The notes beneath the pieces were generated by a model. The model was not told the origin of the DNA. It saw only the letters and a list, made by a program, of their open reading frames with translations, and did not search any database. Of a stretch of DNA of 64,000 bases, positions 53,761 to 64,000 are shown in pieces (positions within the stretch are counted from its first letter, which is position 1; each line of letters opens with the position of its first letter). The stretch is from Littorina saxatilis (taxonomy: Eukaryota > Mollusca > Gastropoda > Littorinimorpha > Littorinidae): contig NC_090261.1 in assembly GCF_037325665.1 (NCBI RefSeq), positions 23,186,011-23,250,010 on the forward strand. Reading direction: 5' to 3'. The position numbers were made by a program, and so were the translations under genes.

Positions 53761-54417
53761 GGGGGAAGAAGATGAGGAGGACGAGAAAGAGGAGAGAAAT
53801 GCTCCTCCCATAATACCTACATCTTCCTCAGACCAATTAAACCGCAGACGCCATTCATTGAACCCATAGAAATCCCCTGCGGTCAAAACGAACAGAGACA
53901 AAACCTTTTTACATACAAAACAACCGAGCCAATTTTGGTCTGCATATAAAATACAACCAGGTCAATCTCATTTAGTCTGGTCACGCCAATCAGCAAAGCT
54001 TCAGACGTCAAACAATCAACCAGACGACACACACGGCGAAGCAGCGGACCTTTAGAATGGTCTCCAGCGTTCTCACGAGAGCAAGAAAGACAGCGGTCAG
54101 TAGAATAGCAATTAGACTACAAGGCCAGCGGCTGCGGCCGGACAATGTTTATTGACCTCGTGATTGCTGCACGTATTTCCAAGACCAATGGTCTCCAAGG
54201 AAAAGTTGCTTTGAGGTCAGCGGATTGGACACTTGGTTATTACTGAGGCTGTGTGTTAATTAAGAGTGGTCAAGTCTGTCGGCATGACGGTGACCCAAAT
54301 AAACGGACAAGCCACTGAGGCCAGACAGAGAGCAAGAACATCATCAATTCACACTACCACTTCGGGAGCCGTGAAAAAACACGACACAGCTTTGACATTA
54401 ATGTCTCTCATTTACAC
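53761..54417. other. Host DNA, nothing recognised
   Basis: No supported gene. Confidence 0.4.
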
Positions 54418-54535
54418 AAGAAGAAGAAGAAGAAGAAGAAGAAGAAGAAGAAGAAGAGGAAGAGGAAGAAGAAGAAGAAGAAGAAGAGTAGGAAGAAGAA
54501 GAGTAGGAAGAAGAAGAAGAAGAAGAAGAAGAATG
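54418..54535. repeat. (AAG)n microsatellite
   Basis: Imperfect AAG run with GAGTAGGAAG interruptions. Confidence 0.97.
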
Positions 54536-54639
54536 AAATGTTCTTCTACTGTGTTATTCACCACCTAACAGGCGTCTCGGCTTTAAAAGGGTACACTAGA
54601 ACATTAAACAAAATTAAAAAAGGAATCTTCATTTTTTAC

Positions 54640-54990
54640 AGACCAAAGATGGTGCTCCCTCTTTGCGCCGAGCTATGCTCGTTCTTACAGAAAGAAGAAA
54701 TCCAAATTTTTTTCAAAATTGATCATGTTCCACTCACCAAAGATGGATCACCCTCATTGCTCGTTCTTTAAAATGTAATGGAAGAAGAAATCTATATTTT
54801 TCAAAAATCCTCATATTCCACTACCAAAAGATCGTTGTGAAGAAAAATCCGCATTGTTCAAAAATCCTCATTTTTCCCCCCAAAAAAATAAATTGTGAAG
54901 AAAAAATCCCATATTTTTTTCTCGAAATTCATCATACTCCACTAACCAAAGCTTGATCACCCTCCTTGCAGTGTCTGAGCCATGATCGTT
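54640..54990 (+). repeat. Degenerate tandem repeat, ~70-110-bp units
   Basis: Four units share AGAAGAAATC, TTTTTCAAAAAT, TCATATTCCACT and ACCAAAG-like words. Two keep GATCACCCTC. Confidence 0.65.
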
Positions 54991-55230
54991 CTCTCTCAAA
55001 TCTAATGCATGGATGATTAATGGGAGCCTGTATCCGTTTCTGTCACCGTTTTAAAATGTGTTTTTTTGCACCTGATGAACTCACGCGGGTGATCAACCCC
55101 CACTCACGAGTTGCTTGAGTAATCAATTGGTGCATTTTTTCATTATTGTTTTTCTTTTTTTAACATGGATTCAGTAAATAGCATAATTATGTTGCGCGAC
55201 AACCATCCCTCCCTTGCGGTGGCCCTTTTT

Positions 55231-55297
55231 ACATTTAGTCAAGTTTTGACTAAATGTTTTAACATAGAGGGGGAATCGAGACGAGGGTCGTGGTGTA

Positions 55298-55367
<70 letters not shown>

Positions 55368-56132
55368 GTGTAGAGCGATTCAGACTAAACCACTGGACCG
55401 ATCTTTATGAAATTTGACATGAGAGTTCCTGGGTATGATATCCCCGGACGTTTTGTTTCATATTTTCGATAAATATCTTTAATGACGTCATATCCGGCTC
55501 TTTGTAAAAGTTGAGGCGGCACTGTCACACCCTCATTTTTCAATCAAGTTGATTGAAATTTTGGCAAAGCAATCTTCGACAAAGGCCGCACTTTGGTATT
55601 GCATTTCAGCTTGGTGGCTTAAAAACTAATGAATGACTTTGGTCATTAAAAATCGGAAACTTGTAATTAAAATTATCTTTTTATTAAACGATCCAAAAAC
55701 AATTTCATCTTATTTTTCGTCATTTTTTGATTCGAAAAACATATACAGATGTTATATTTGGATTACAAACAAGCTCTGAAAATTAAAAAATTATAAAAAT
55801 TATGATTAAAATTAATTTTCCGAAATCGATTTAAAAACAATTTCATCTTATTCCTTGTCGGTACCTGATTCCAAAAACATATAAATATGATATGTTTGGA
55901 TTAAAAACAAGCTCAGAAAGTTAAAAACAATAGATACAGAAAAGCGTGTTATCCTGCTCAGCGCGACCACTACCGCACTATTCTGGCTTGTCGATTTCAC
56001 TGCCTTTGCCACGAGCGGTGGACTGACGAAACTACGAGTATGCGGTCTTGGTGAAAAAAGCAGTGCGTTCATCTATTCTGTGAGTTCGACAGCTTGACTA
56101 AATGTTGTTATTTCGCCTTACGCGACTTGTTT
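55231..56132 (-). mobile_element. ~0.9-kb dispersed repeat, full-length copy, inverted
   Basis: It begins with the palindrome ACATTTAGTCAAGTTTTGAC through TAAATGT (55231-55257) and a long GT tract, and ends with GCCTTACGCGACTTGTT. It is a complete minus-strand copy of about 902 bp. Confidence 0.9.
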
Positions 56133-56835
56133 TATTTTTTTCCCCCCATCTAAATTCGGGGTCAAACCCATCATCAACCTAGTTTGAACACTGCTTGTTT
56201 CAGGGGAGGCTTTCTAGTCGCGAGACCACAGGCCGTAAAACTTGGCGAGCTGCATGTAGTCATCTTATTCGACATTATGCGCATCATTCGCACAGTTATG
56301 ACGTCTTCCGGATAATAGTTACGCTTTTGGCGTCAGAGGGTCGGGAAGAGACGTCAAGGTTTGTTGAATCGGTGTCGTATCTCTTTAGGGACATTACCTG
56401 GCGCGGTGTCGTGCATCTTTAAGGACATTGCCTGCATGGCGATACGCGGCGTGTGCCTGTGCCGGCGACCTCAGGTAGATAATGCAGGTAGAGGTCAACC
56501 AGTAAGTGTTGATGTATGGGTGCACGCGGGGTCGTGTTAGCACAGACACTGACAGCACCAGGCCCCTGTCCAGATAAAGTCTGGCAGCTAACGGGAGATT
56601 CAGTGTCTAGTCAAAGAGTTATTCCCTTCAACGAGAGATGGTAACCGAGGATTTAGAAGTTGTGCGTTTTCAAGCAAGGGGAGAGAATATGCAACTACGA
56701 ATGTGTACTTGCATACCTGCCAGCGCCCTCTCGTGCAATTAGGGATGGGGGAAAGGGGGAAATATCAAATAAAAGCTAGTTAAAAAAAAAAGTGGTTATG
56801 GTTATCGGTGTCTGTGTGTGAATGTGTGTGAAGGG

Positions 56836-56869
<34 letters not shown>

Positions 56870-57171
56870 GAGAGACAGACAGAGAGAGACAGACAAACAG
56901 ACAGACAGACAGGTAGACATAAACACAGACAGACAGACAGAAACAGTGAGACAAAGACCAAGAGGGTGAGAGTGACACAAGAGACAGTGAAGCACATTAT
57001 CAGTGATAAAACGTGACAGGAAAAGACACCAGAGCCCCCTTGTAATTCCCTTACAACCGTTTACCGTCCGAATCCCGCTTCGCACACCACTGTAAACACA
57101 GTTTATGGGCGTGTGTGCTCTAAACGTAGCTAGTAGTTGCAGTTTATGTGGGCGATCTTCTTTCTCTTTAT
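56133..57171. other. Host DNA with GA/CAGA tract
   Basis: A ~36-bp duplication (GGTGTCGT... GGACATT.CCTG) lies near 56360-56435, and a GA/(ACAG)n tract at about 56836-56950. No gene. Confidence 0.5.
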
Positions 57172-57180
57172 ATCCTGAGC

Positions 57181-57816
57181 CATCCTGAACTCAGATCAAA
57201 ATGAGTTCGGCTCATTCTCTCCCTGACAGGATGCCTTGCGTTTCCTTGCCTGGCAAGGAGGAAACCGATTTTTTTTTTAACATATTTAGAGCTTTTTGTG
57301 TATTATTGATATAAGCAGATTCGCGATCGTCGATAATGGTGTTTTGTAATTTTTAAATTACAAAGGAATTGATATGTAAGACAGTTTCAAGCGAGCTATT
57401 TTTCGCGGCTGTATTTACTGTGCAAACAACTCTAAATATGGCAAAAGTGTCACGTGATAATCAACCGTTTGGTGTCGGCACTCACTGGAGCAGACGATTT
57501 TTTCTGTAACCAGTTGACAGTGATGAAACCATATATTACGGTCTCCTTCCGGCAGCAGTCCCAAAATTTCGACTTGTTTTGACCTTAGAACGATGTCTTT
57601 ATCATAACTGTGAAGAACAGAACGGAGATCACTGTCGAAGTCGGCCAATCTGCAATCATTTTCGTCTCGCGAACACTGATCTCAAATTTAGATCAGTGCT
57701 CGCGAAAACCATATGGGAGATAACTCTGTATTTTTGTTTTGATAGATTCGCGTAGGACTGTAGCGTCCGGTCAGGGAGAGAATGAGCCGAACTCATCTTG
57801 ACCTGAGTTCAGGATG
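57181..57816. mobile_element. 636-bp inverted-repeat transposon with 9-bp target duplication
   Basis: Inverted ends of about 51 bp start CATCCTGAACTCAG and run through GAGTTCGGCTCATTCTCTCC. ATCCTGAGC is duplicated directly at 57172-57180 and 57817-57825. A 9-bp duplication fits Mutator-like elements. It contains an internal hairpin at 57666-57704 and one short minus-strand frame (57415-57648, 77 aa) of uncertain meaning. That frame's phrase VLRSKQVEILGLLPEGDRNIW faintly recalls the start of RecQ-like helicases, which is weak evidence. Confidence 0.8.
57666..57704. repeat. Strong hairpin inside the inverted-repeat element
   Basis: TCGCGAACACTGATCT pairs with AGATCAGTGCTCGCGA with one mismatch around a 7-base loop. 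Confidence 0.9.
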
Positions 57817-58194
57817 ATCCTGAGCTGGAATGGAATTCGAAAGCATAGACGTTAACTGAATTTTTGTGTGGCTGTTTAAATGCGGTGAGTGAATTATTCC
57901 TTTGGCGTTCTCCTGTTCCTAAAACAGAAAACTGGCATAACTAGATAAACAGTAAGTGCCAATTCTGTTCGTAATACACACGCACAAGCGGCACGTACAC
58001 ACGCACGCTCGCATGCAATTTTCTTGATTATTATGTTTTTAGCACGATTCGGACTCAAAACAAACAGTGCGCGGACACGTGCCTGTGAAATTGGCATCAG
58101 AAACTGATCATTATTAGAGCTAGTCAATTTCCCTCGAAATTGGTTTCACCAGGACGGACTCAATGAAATTAATCACGCACCGCAAATACAAAAA

Positions 58195-58390
<196 letters not shown>

Positions 58391-60200
58391 CGGTCTTATA
58401 CAAAAATTCAACAATTCAGATTATCATTCAGCATGCAAGGAAAATTAATTATTTGAAAAACAATATAAATGTTCTCGCGGTCTTGCTTAATTAGTTGTTT
58501 TTATTTCGGCATGATGATGAAAGCAATTGTGACTGCCGTTTTAGTATCAGAGCGGAATGCTTGCGTTTTACGGCGCTGAACCACAGCCGTAAAACACACC
58601 CTGTCGTTTTATTACACATACCTATTCTGCTGGCAGAGTATCGCAAATAAATTTACTTAATCACACAATGAAGCCCGACAATATACTGTCTCCGCTTCTC
58701 CACTATCTGCGTGACAGTCCGCTAAGTTAAATCCGCTAATTAACAATGAGTATGATCCATCCCAATCAGTCAGTGCTATCTGCTGAACATAAAACGGAGG
58801 GGAGTGAGGCCGTACTGTGCGATTGCACCGGATAAACTGGACATCCATGCAATATAGGCATGAGACCAAGGGTAGGGCGGATGGTGGCGAGAGAGGTGAC
58901 GGGACGGGGAATGTTTACAGTGCCGTGAGCCGGGGTGTGAGCAGTGCCCACCAATGTTTAGCTCAGGCACCGTCGCGGCAGACGCGCCTTAGTTCTATGC
59001 GGGAAAATGCAGCGCGCTATTCTGGTCATCCGGCAAACTGTCGTCCTCATCTCCAAGGCAGATTGATACCAAGAGGTGTTAGTTACACCCGCCTTCAGGC
59101 TCAGGCATTTTCAAATGCTCGACTCAAGACTGAATATCCACGCGCGTTGTCGTGTCCGCAGCACTTTTGATTCAGTGCTTACGCAGGTACACGTTACCAT
59201 TTTTTGACTGGAAGTAATTAGTTTCTTCATTTAGCTGCTACCGTGCCAGCAATGCAGAAGACACGTGCATGGTATAATCAGCAGCGCACAGTTTGGTTTT
59301 GTGAGTATAAACTTGATCTTGTCACGGACATGCACGGTGGCACTGATTAAATGACTATTCTGGTAAGTAATGGAATTACGTGGGCGTTGTTGGGGTTCAC
59401 GGAGAGAAGCAGGAGAAGCTCTCGTTCTGTCTGTCCGTCTCTCCCTCCCTCTCTTTTTACAGCGGTCCTTCATTCTCTCTCTGTCTCTGTCTCAGTCTCT
59501 CTCTCTCGTTTCTCTCTCTCTCTCGTTTCCCTCTCTCTCTCTCTCTCAGTCCCTCTCTCTCTCTCTGTCTCTCTCTGTCTCTTTCTCTCTTTCTTGTATG
59601 CTGTTCAAAACCCTGTTCTCTTCGTCTTCTCTCCCTTACTCTTCCACCCCGCCCCAACCCCTCCACCCCCCCCCCCCTCCCAACTCCACACCCCCAACCA
59701 CAAACCTCTTCTCCCTTCCGTCTTCAACATGATGTTGAGCACAAAGTACTGTTACACAGACAGACAATAAGTAAGATGGATAATAGCGGCACAGACACGA
59801 CCTCATCAATTGCAGACAGCCTGTAGCAAAATACGACAGCAGTGGTAGCAGTAATACCGGTACCACAGTATAGGAAAGTCTGCAGTCGCGGCAAAGCCAC
59901 CGCGGTTATGTTATGGGCCACATACTGCGAAGGCCATCAGCTCAAAGAGTTATTGGGACAAGAGTGCAGGGAATGCCTCTAGCAGACTTCTCTACGCCAT
60001 TCACTAGCTGGTCTGGCACACAGACTTCTGCAAGAGTTCTGTGGTCTGGCATTGTGATGATACAGGAAGCACTTGTAGAGGTACCTGTGTTGTATTGCTG
60101 GTAAACAGAGCTTGCAGTTTTGTGATTGCGGAATAGGTTAGTGGTAGTGACTTGGTCTTGGTGGTGATTTTCAAATGAGGGTGTATATGTTTCGATCCTC
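58391..60200. other. Host DNA, no gene recognised
   Basis: Contains a CT tract at about 59440-59595 and a C tract at 59665-59680. Frames of 100-150 codons here are microsatellite-driven or of random composition. Confidence 0.45.
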
Positions 60201-60203
60201 TTT

Positions 60204-60300
60204 CTCTTTGTTTGTTTGTTTGTTTGTTTGTTTGTTTGTTTGTATGTCTGTCCTCCTGTCAGCACTTAGATCTCTGGTGTGTATGGGTCGATTGAGCTGT
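60204..60300 (+). repeat. (TTTG)n microsatellite with interspersed-repeat tail
   Basis: A (TTTG)n run is followed by ATGGGTCGATTGAGCTG, shared with 18253-18269. Confidence 0.7.
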
Positions 60301-60765
60301 CTTATTTTTTTTATTTTTTTTAACGACGTTAGACTTGGCTGTTTATTATACGGCGTCTGACAAAAAGGTGTCACACTGATTGGTCCACCAATGATATCGC
60401 GCACACACACAGTTGCGGCCTTGCACATTTAAATCCATGTGTACGCTGCCTCGTCGAGCATTATTGGCTGAAAAGCTCACTCACACACATATTTTTTATG
60501 ACGTGTTCCCATGCAGGCTCCAAGTGTACTCTACACCGTGTGTTTACCGCTGCAGGGCAAGCTAACAATTACTAGTCTCAAAGGGCTCGTAAACAATGGC
60601 CATTAGTCGCCCGAAAAAAGGTCAGAGAGGCTGCACCATGATACGTGCTGCCAATCGATGGCCAAATTAAGCTGTTAAAAGTCAAGAATGAGCCTAGACG
60701 AACGGCGCGGTGCGGCTAGCAATGACTTTCGTGCGAATAGGCTGCGGGGACTCTCAGTGTGAGAT
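60301..60765. other. Host DNA, nothing recognised
   Basis: No supported feature. Confidence 0.4.
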
Positions 60766-60792
60766 GATCGGTCCAGTAGTTCACTCTGAATC

Positions 60793-60877
<85 letters not shown>

Positions 60878-60945
60878 CACGACCCTCGTCTCGATTCCCC
60901 CCTCTATGTTAAAACATTTAGTCAAAACTTGACTAGCCTAAATGT
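60766..60945 (+). mobile_element. ~0.9-kb dispersed repeat, 3' fragment
   Basis: It starts at GATCGGTCCAGTAGTT, has a 74-bp CA tract, and ends at the hairpin, here with an extra GCCT. It is directly joined to the next copy. Confidence 0.88.
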
Positions 60946-61814
60946 AACAAGTCGCGTAAGGCGAAAATACAACATTTTGTCAAGCTGTCGAACTCACAGA
61001 ATGAAACTGAACGCAATGCAATTTTTCAGCAAGACCGTATACTCGTAGCATCGTCAGTCCACCGCTCGTGGCAAAGGCAGTGAAATTGACAAGAAGAGCG
61101 GGGTAGTAGTTGCGCTGAGAAGGATAGCACGCTTTTCTGTACATCTCTTCGTTTTAACTTTCTGAGCGTGTTTTTAATCCAAACATATCATATCTATATG
61201 TTTTTGGAATCAGGAACCGACAAGGAATAAGATGAAAGTGATTTTAAATTGATTTCAAAAATTTAATTTTGATCATAATTTGTATATTTTTAATTTTCAG
61301 AGCTTGTTTTTAATCTAAATATAACATATTTATATGTTTTTGGAATCAGAAAATGATGAAGAATAAGATGAACGTTAATTTGGATCGTTTTATAATTTTT
61401 TTTTTTTTAACAATTTTCAGATTTTTAACGACCAAAGTTAAGTTTTAAACCACCAAGCTGAAATGCAATACCGAAGTCCAGCCTTCGTCGAAGATTGCTT
61501 GGCCAAAATTTTAATCAATTTGATTGAAAAATGAGGGTGTGACAGTGCCGCCTCAACTTTTACAAAAAGCCGGATATGACGTCATCAAAGGTATTTATCG
61601 AAAAAAAGAAAAACACTTCCGGGGATATCATTACCAGGAACTCTCATGTAAAATTTCATAAAGATCGGTCCAGTAGTTTGGTCTGAATCGCTCTACACAC
61701 ACACACGCACAGACAGACAGACACACACACACACACACACACACACACCACCACCACCCTCGTCTTGATTCCCCCCTCAACGTTAAAACATTTAGTCAAA
61801 ACTTGACTAAATGT
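60946..61814 (+). mobile_element. ~0.9-kb dispersed repeat, full-length copy
   Basis: It runs from AACAAGTCGCGTAAGGCGAA to the terminal palindrome, with no gap from the fragment before it (head-to-tail). Confidence 0.9.
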
Positions 61815-62873
61815 AAAAAGAGACTCAGTCGGGCAGGACTGAGAGACTGACACAGAGAAAGTGACGGGGCGGGGGAGGGGAGGAGATGAGAGTAGCTAAT
61901 CGATACAGCAGGGTCCCGCGTGGAGATGATGATCAAGCAACATTGATCCGACCCCTAAACCATCTCTCCACATGCCGTGCGACTACTTTGTCTTCCTCTT
62001 CTGGCCTTGAATGGTTGCTAGAGGGGGAGGGGGGGGGGTAGAAAGCGGCAAACTGAGGAGAACAGCTAAGCGGGAAAGGTAGGGAGGGACAGGGAGGGAC
62101 AGGGTAGGGGTTCCGAGAAGTAGAGCAAGAGAAGGACCGCGAGAGAATCCATAGTTTACAAATATATAACAGTCTTAATGAATGAAATAAATAACACATA
62201 TACAATTCACTAAGACCAGCCACAGTTCAGCCAACCAGAAAAAAACTCACACACACACACACAAAAAACCTACTCAATTTATCATCATCATTAATTCACA
62301 TCCACATTACACCGATCGTCAGCCACGCATTCTCAATTCACGACGATTCCCCCCACACGTCATGCATGAGTTGAACACCTAACACGAACAGGTGGGACAC
62401 TGAAGCAGTGTCAAAACCATCACTGTCGGCAATATAAATGATTAATTATTCATGTGTGTGTGTGTTAGTGTTAGTGTGTGTGTGTATGTGTGTGGGTGTG
62501 TGTGCCCACGCTTGTTATAAATTATGCGTGTAGTAATACCATGCGCCAGCATGCTTCACTGTGCAAGTCGGGCACAGCAAAGCATGCCGGCATGGTATGT
62601 CTCAAGTTGTTTGCATCAGTGCTTTGACCATAAACAGACACTGCCAAACCACTTCATTCAAGGTATTCCTCTGTTTTTGTCTACATAATGTGCATTCGAC
62701 GAAACACTTCTGGTTCTAGCTACACATCTATCAAAGCATGCGGTGGGGTTTTTTTCTGAGTTGCGCGGTTCTCTTGCGTCCTTGTTGACTCAGGGGTTTG
62801 CTGAACCTTGGCCGGAAAGCATGTCTCACGAACGAAGCAATCGAGTGACGCACAGCCACGATAGCGCAGTGGG
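61815..62873. other. Host DNA, no gene recognised
   Basis: G tract near 62020-62038 and GT run near 62455-62500. Nothing else. Confidence 0.45.
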
Positions 62874-62885
62874 TGAAAAAAGGTT

Positions 62886-63189
62886 TGTTTGTTTGTTTGC
62901 TTAACGCCCAGCCGACCACGAAGGGCCATATCAGGGCGGTGCTGCTTTGACATTTAACGTGCGCCACACACAAGACAGAAGTCGCAGCACAGGCTTCATG
63001 TCTCACCCAGTCACATTATTCTGACACCGGACCAACCAGTCCTAGCACTAACCCCATAATGCCAGACGCCAGGCGGAGCAGCCACTAGATTGCCAATTTT
63101 AAAGTCTTAAGTATGACCCGGCCGGGGTTCGAACCCACGACCTCCCGATCACGGGGCGGACGCCTTACCACTAGGCCAACCGTGCCGGT
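62886..63189 (-). mobile_element. tRNA-derived SINE
   Basis: On the minus strand the head reads like a tRNA: GGCCTAGTGGTAAGGCG (A box) and GTGGGTTCGAACCCCG (B box), within the first ~70 bases. The 3' end is a (CAAA)n tail. A perfect 12-bp target duplication TGAAAAAAGGTT lies at 62874-62885 and 63190-63201. The element is 304 bp and looks complete. Confidence 0.92.
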
Positions 63190-63219
63190 TGAAAAAAGGT
63201 TACGAACACACAAGACCGA

Positions 63220-63300
63220 CAAAGCGTGTTAGGGGGGGGGGGGGGGGGGAGTTGGAGGGGGAGGGGCAGGAGGGGGGAGGAGATGGAGGGTTAACAGCAG
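63220..63300. repeat. G-rich tract
   Basis: Poly-G at about 63232-63249, then GGA-rich sequence. Confidence 0.9.
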
Positions 63301-63471
63301 GGAAAGGGTTAGAGTCAATAGACGAAAATGACACGCGCATGAGCAGATAGATTACGACAATTGAAAAGAATTTGTTGTTCCGGACCGTCGGGGGGAGATG
63401 GAGGCGTGGGTGGAGAGTGATAGAGGGACATGTCCCCGAGTACGCAGTACTAGGGTCCAACAGACTTTAAT

Positions 63472-63580
63472 TGTGTGTCTGTCTGTCTGTCTCAACTTAA
63501 CAGCTTATTGCTGGGAAACTACTGGGCGCAGTTCGTTCAAAAGTTGATACACTAACTTGATAATAGGTCCGATTGATCGT
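63472..63580 (+). repeat. (TGTC)n-headed interspersed repeat fragment
   Basis: A short (TGTC)n run is followed by TTGCTGGGAAACTACTGGGC and TTCGTTCAAAAGTT, which fits the simple-repeat-headed repeats seen near 18141. Confidence 0.5.
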
Positions 63581-63817
63581 ATTAAAACTTCATAATGTTA
63601 CCTGGGACCTAAATGCGAAATAATCCACAAAAACGACTCTTGGCGGTGGGCGCAATTCGCGGTGGGATAGAACTGCTGTTCGGCTAATAGAACAGCGTCA
63701 TTGGGCCTACGCTGCGTGTGCCACTGAGTTCGCGTGCTGCGCGACCTAATTTTATGAACGAGCGAAGGGAAGCCAGCCGGCTTCATACCTCTTGTAGTCT
63801 TTTTTCTCTCGCGCGGT

Positions 63818-63890
63818 GTGTGTGTGTGTTCAAGATTTTGTGCACATGTGTTAGTGTTACTGTTTGTGTGTGTGTGTATGTGTGTGTGTT

Positions 63891-63922
<32 letters not shown>

Positions 63923-64000
63923 CGCGTGCATGAGTCTGTACTCGTGTGTGTGCACATGTGTTAGTGTTACTGTTTGTGTGTGTGTGTTTGTGTGTGTGTG
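63818..64000. repeat. (GT)n microsatellite reaching the window edge
   Basis: GT runs with two copies of GTGCACATGTGTTAGTGTTA, a ~120-bp larger period that continues past the window. Confidence 0.92.

Noticed and set aside
54266-54568. 100-codon Arg-rich frame
   Set aside because: It is translation of the AAG microsatellite.
57415-57648. RecQ-helicase-like fragment
   Set aside because: The likeness is a single short phrase without a P-loop; kept only as a remark under the inverted-repeat element.
63121-63189. Possible tRNA gene on the minus strand
   Set aside because: A and B boxes are present, but the sequence continues into a SINE body with a tail and target duplication.

Overview
The window looks like nuclear DNA of a marine gastropod mollusc, probably a caenogastropod such as a periwinkle. 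This is an inference from three things: very dense simple repeats, several interspersed repeat families of a kind I associate with gastropod genomes, and one long host gene of metazoan (SERTA-domain) type. There is no operon-like bacterial layout, and no rRNA, free tRNA gene or CRISPR array was seen.

The most striking object is a Polinton/Maverick (adintovirus-like) element of about 14.9 kb at 2212-17114. It has 225-bp terminal inverted repeats that are about 99% identical and that each form an internal hairpin. A 5-bp direct repeat (CCAGT) flanks it. Its parts are a protein-primed family B DNA polymerase, a retroviral-type integrase, an A32/FtsK-like packaging ATPase, a double-jelly-roll major capsid protein, a probable minor capsid protein, and eight further proteins, most of them coiled-coil or membrane proteins of unknown role. 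The genes face both ways, are very tightly packed, and many are preceded by an AT-rich TTTTWATTTTGA-like motif. All reading frames look whole, so the insertion is probably recent.

From 17.1 to 46.7 kb the DNA is host intergenic sequence or intron built largely of repeats. These are a ~0.9-kb family with hairpin or inverted-repeat ends; two LINEs of one family nested in one of its copies (24.0-26.0 kb); a CR1/L2-like LINE (33.5-34.9 kb); SINE pieces; two nested MITEs (37.6-38.1 kb); a Mutator-like remnant with a SWIM zinc finger (42.5-43.2 kb); several ACGT-rich or CRE-containing palindromic repeats; and many tandem arrays and microsatellites.

From 46.7 to 49.8 kb on the minus strand lies the only convincing host gene: a long open exon for a SERTA-domain transcriptional cofactor resembling Drosophila Taranis and vertebrate SERTAD/CDCA4. 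A splice acceptor lies just upstream of it, so its first exon(s) probably lie further right. From 49.8 to 64 kb the DNA is again repeat-rich: long GA/CT tracts, three more places with the 0.9-kb family, a 636-bp inverted-repeat element with a 9-bp target duplication, and a tRNA-derived SINE with a perfect 12-bp target duplication. Most short open frames in the window are products of microsatellites and are not reported.
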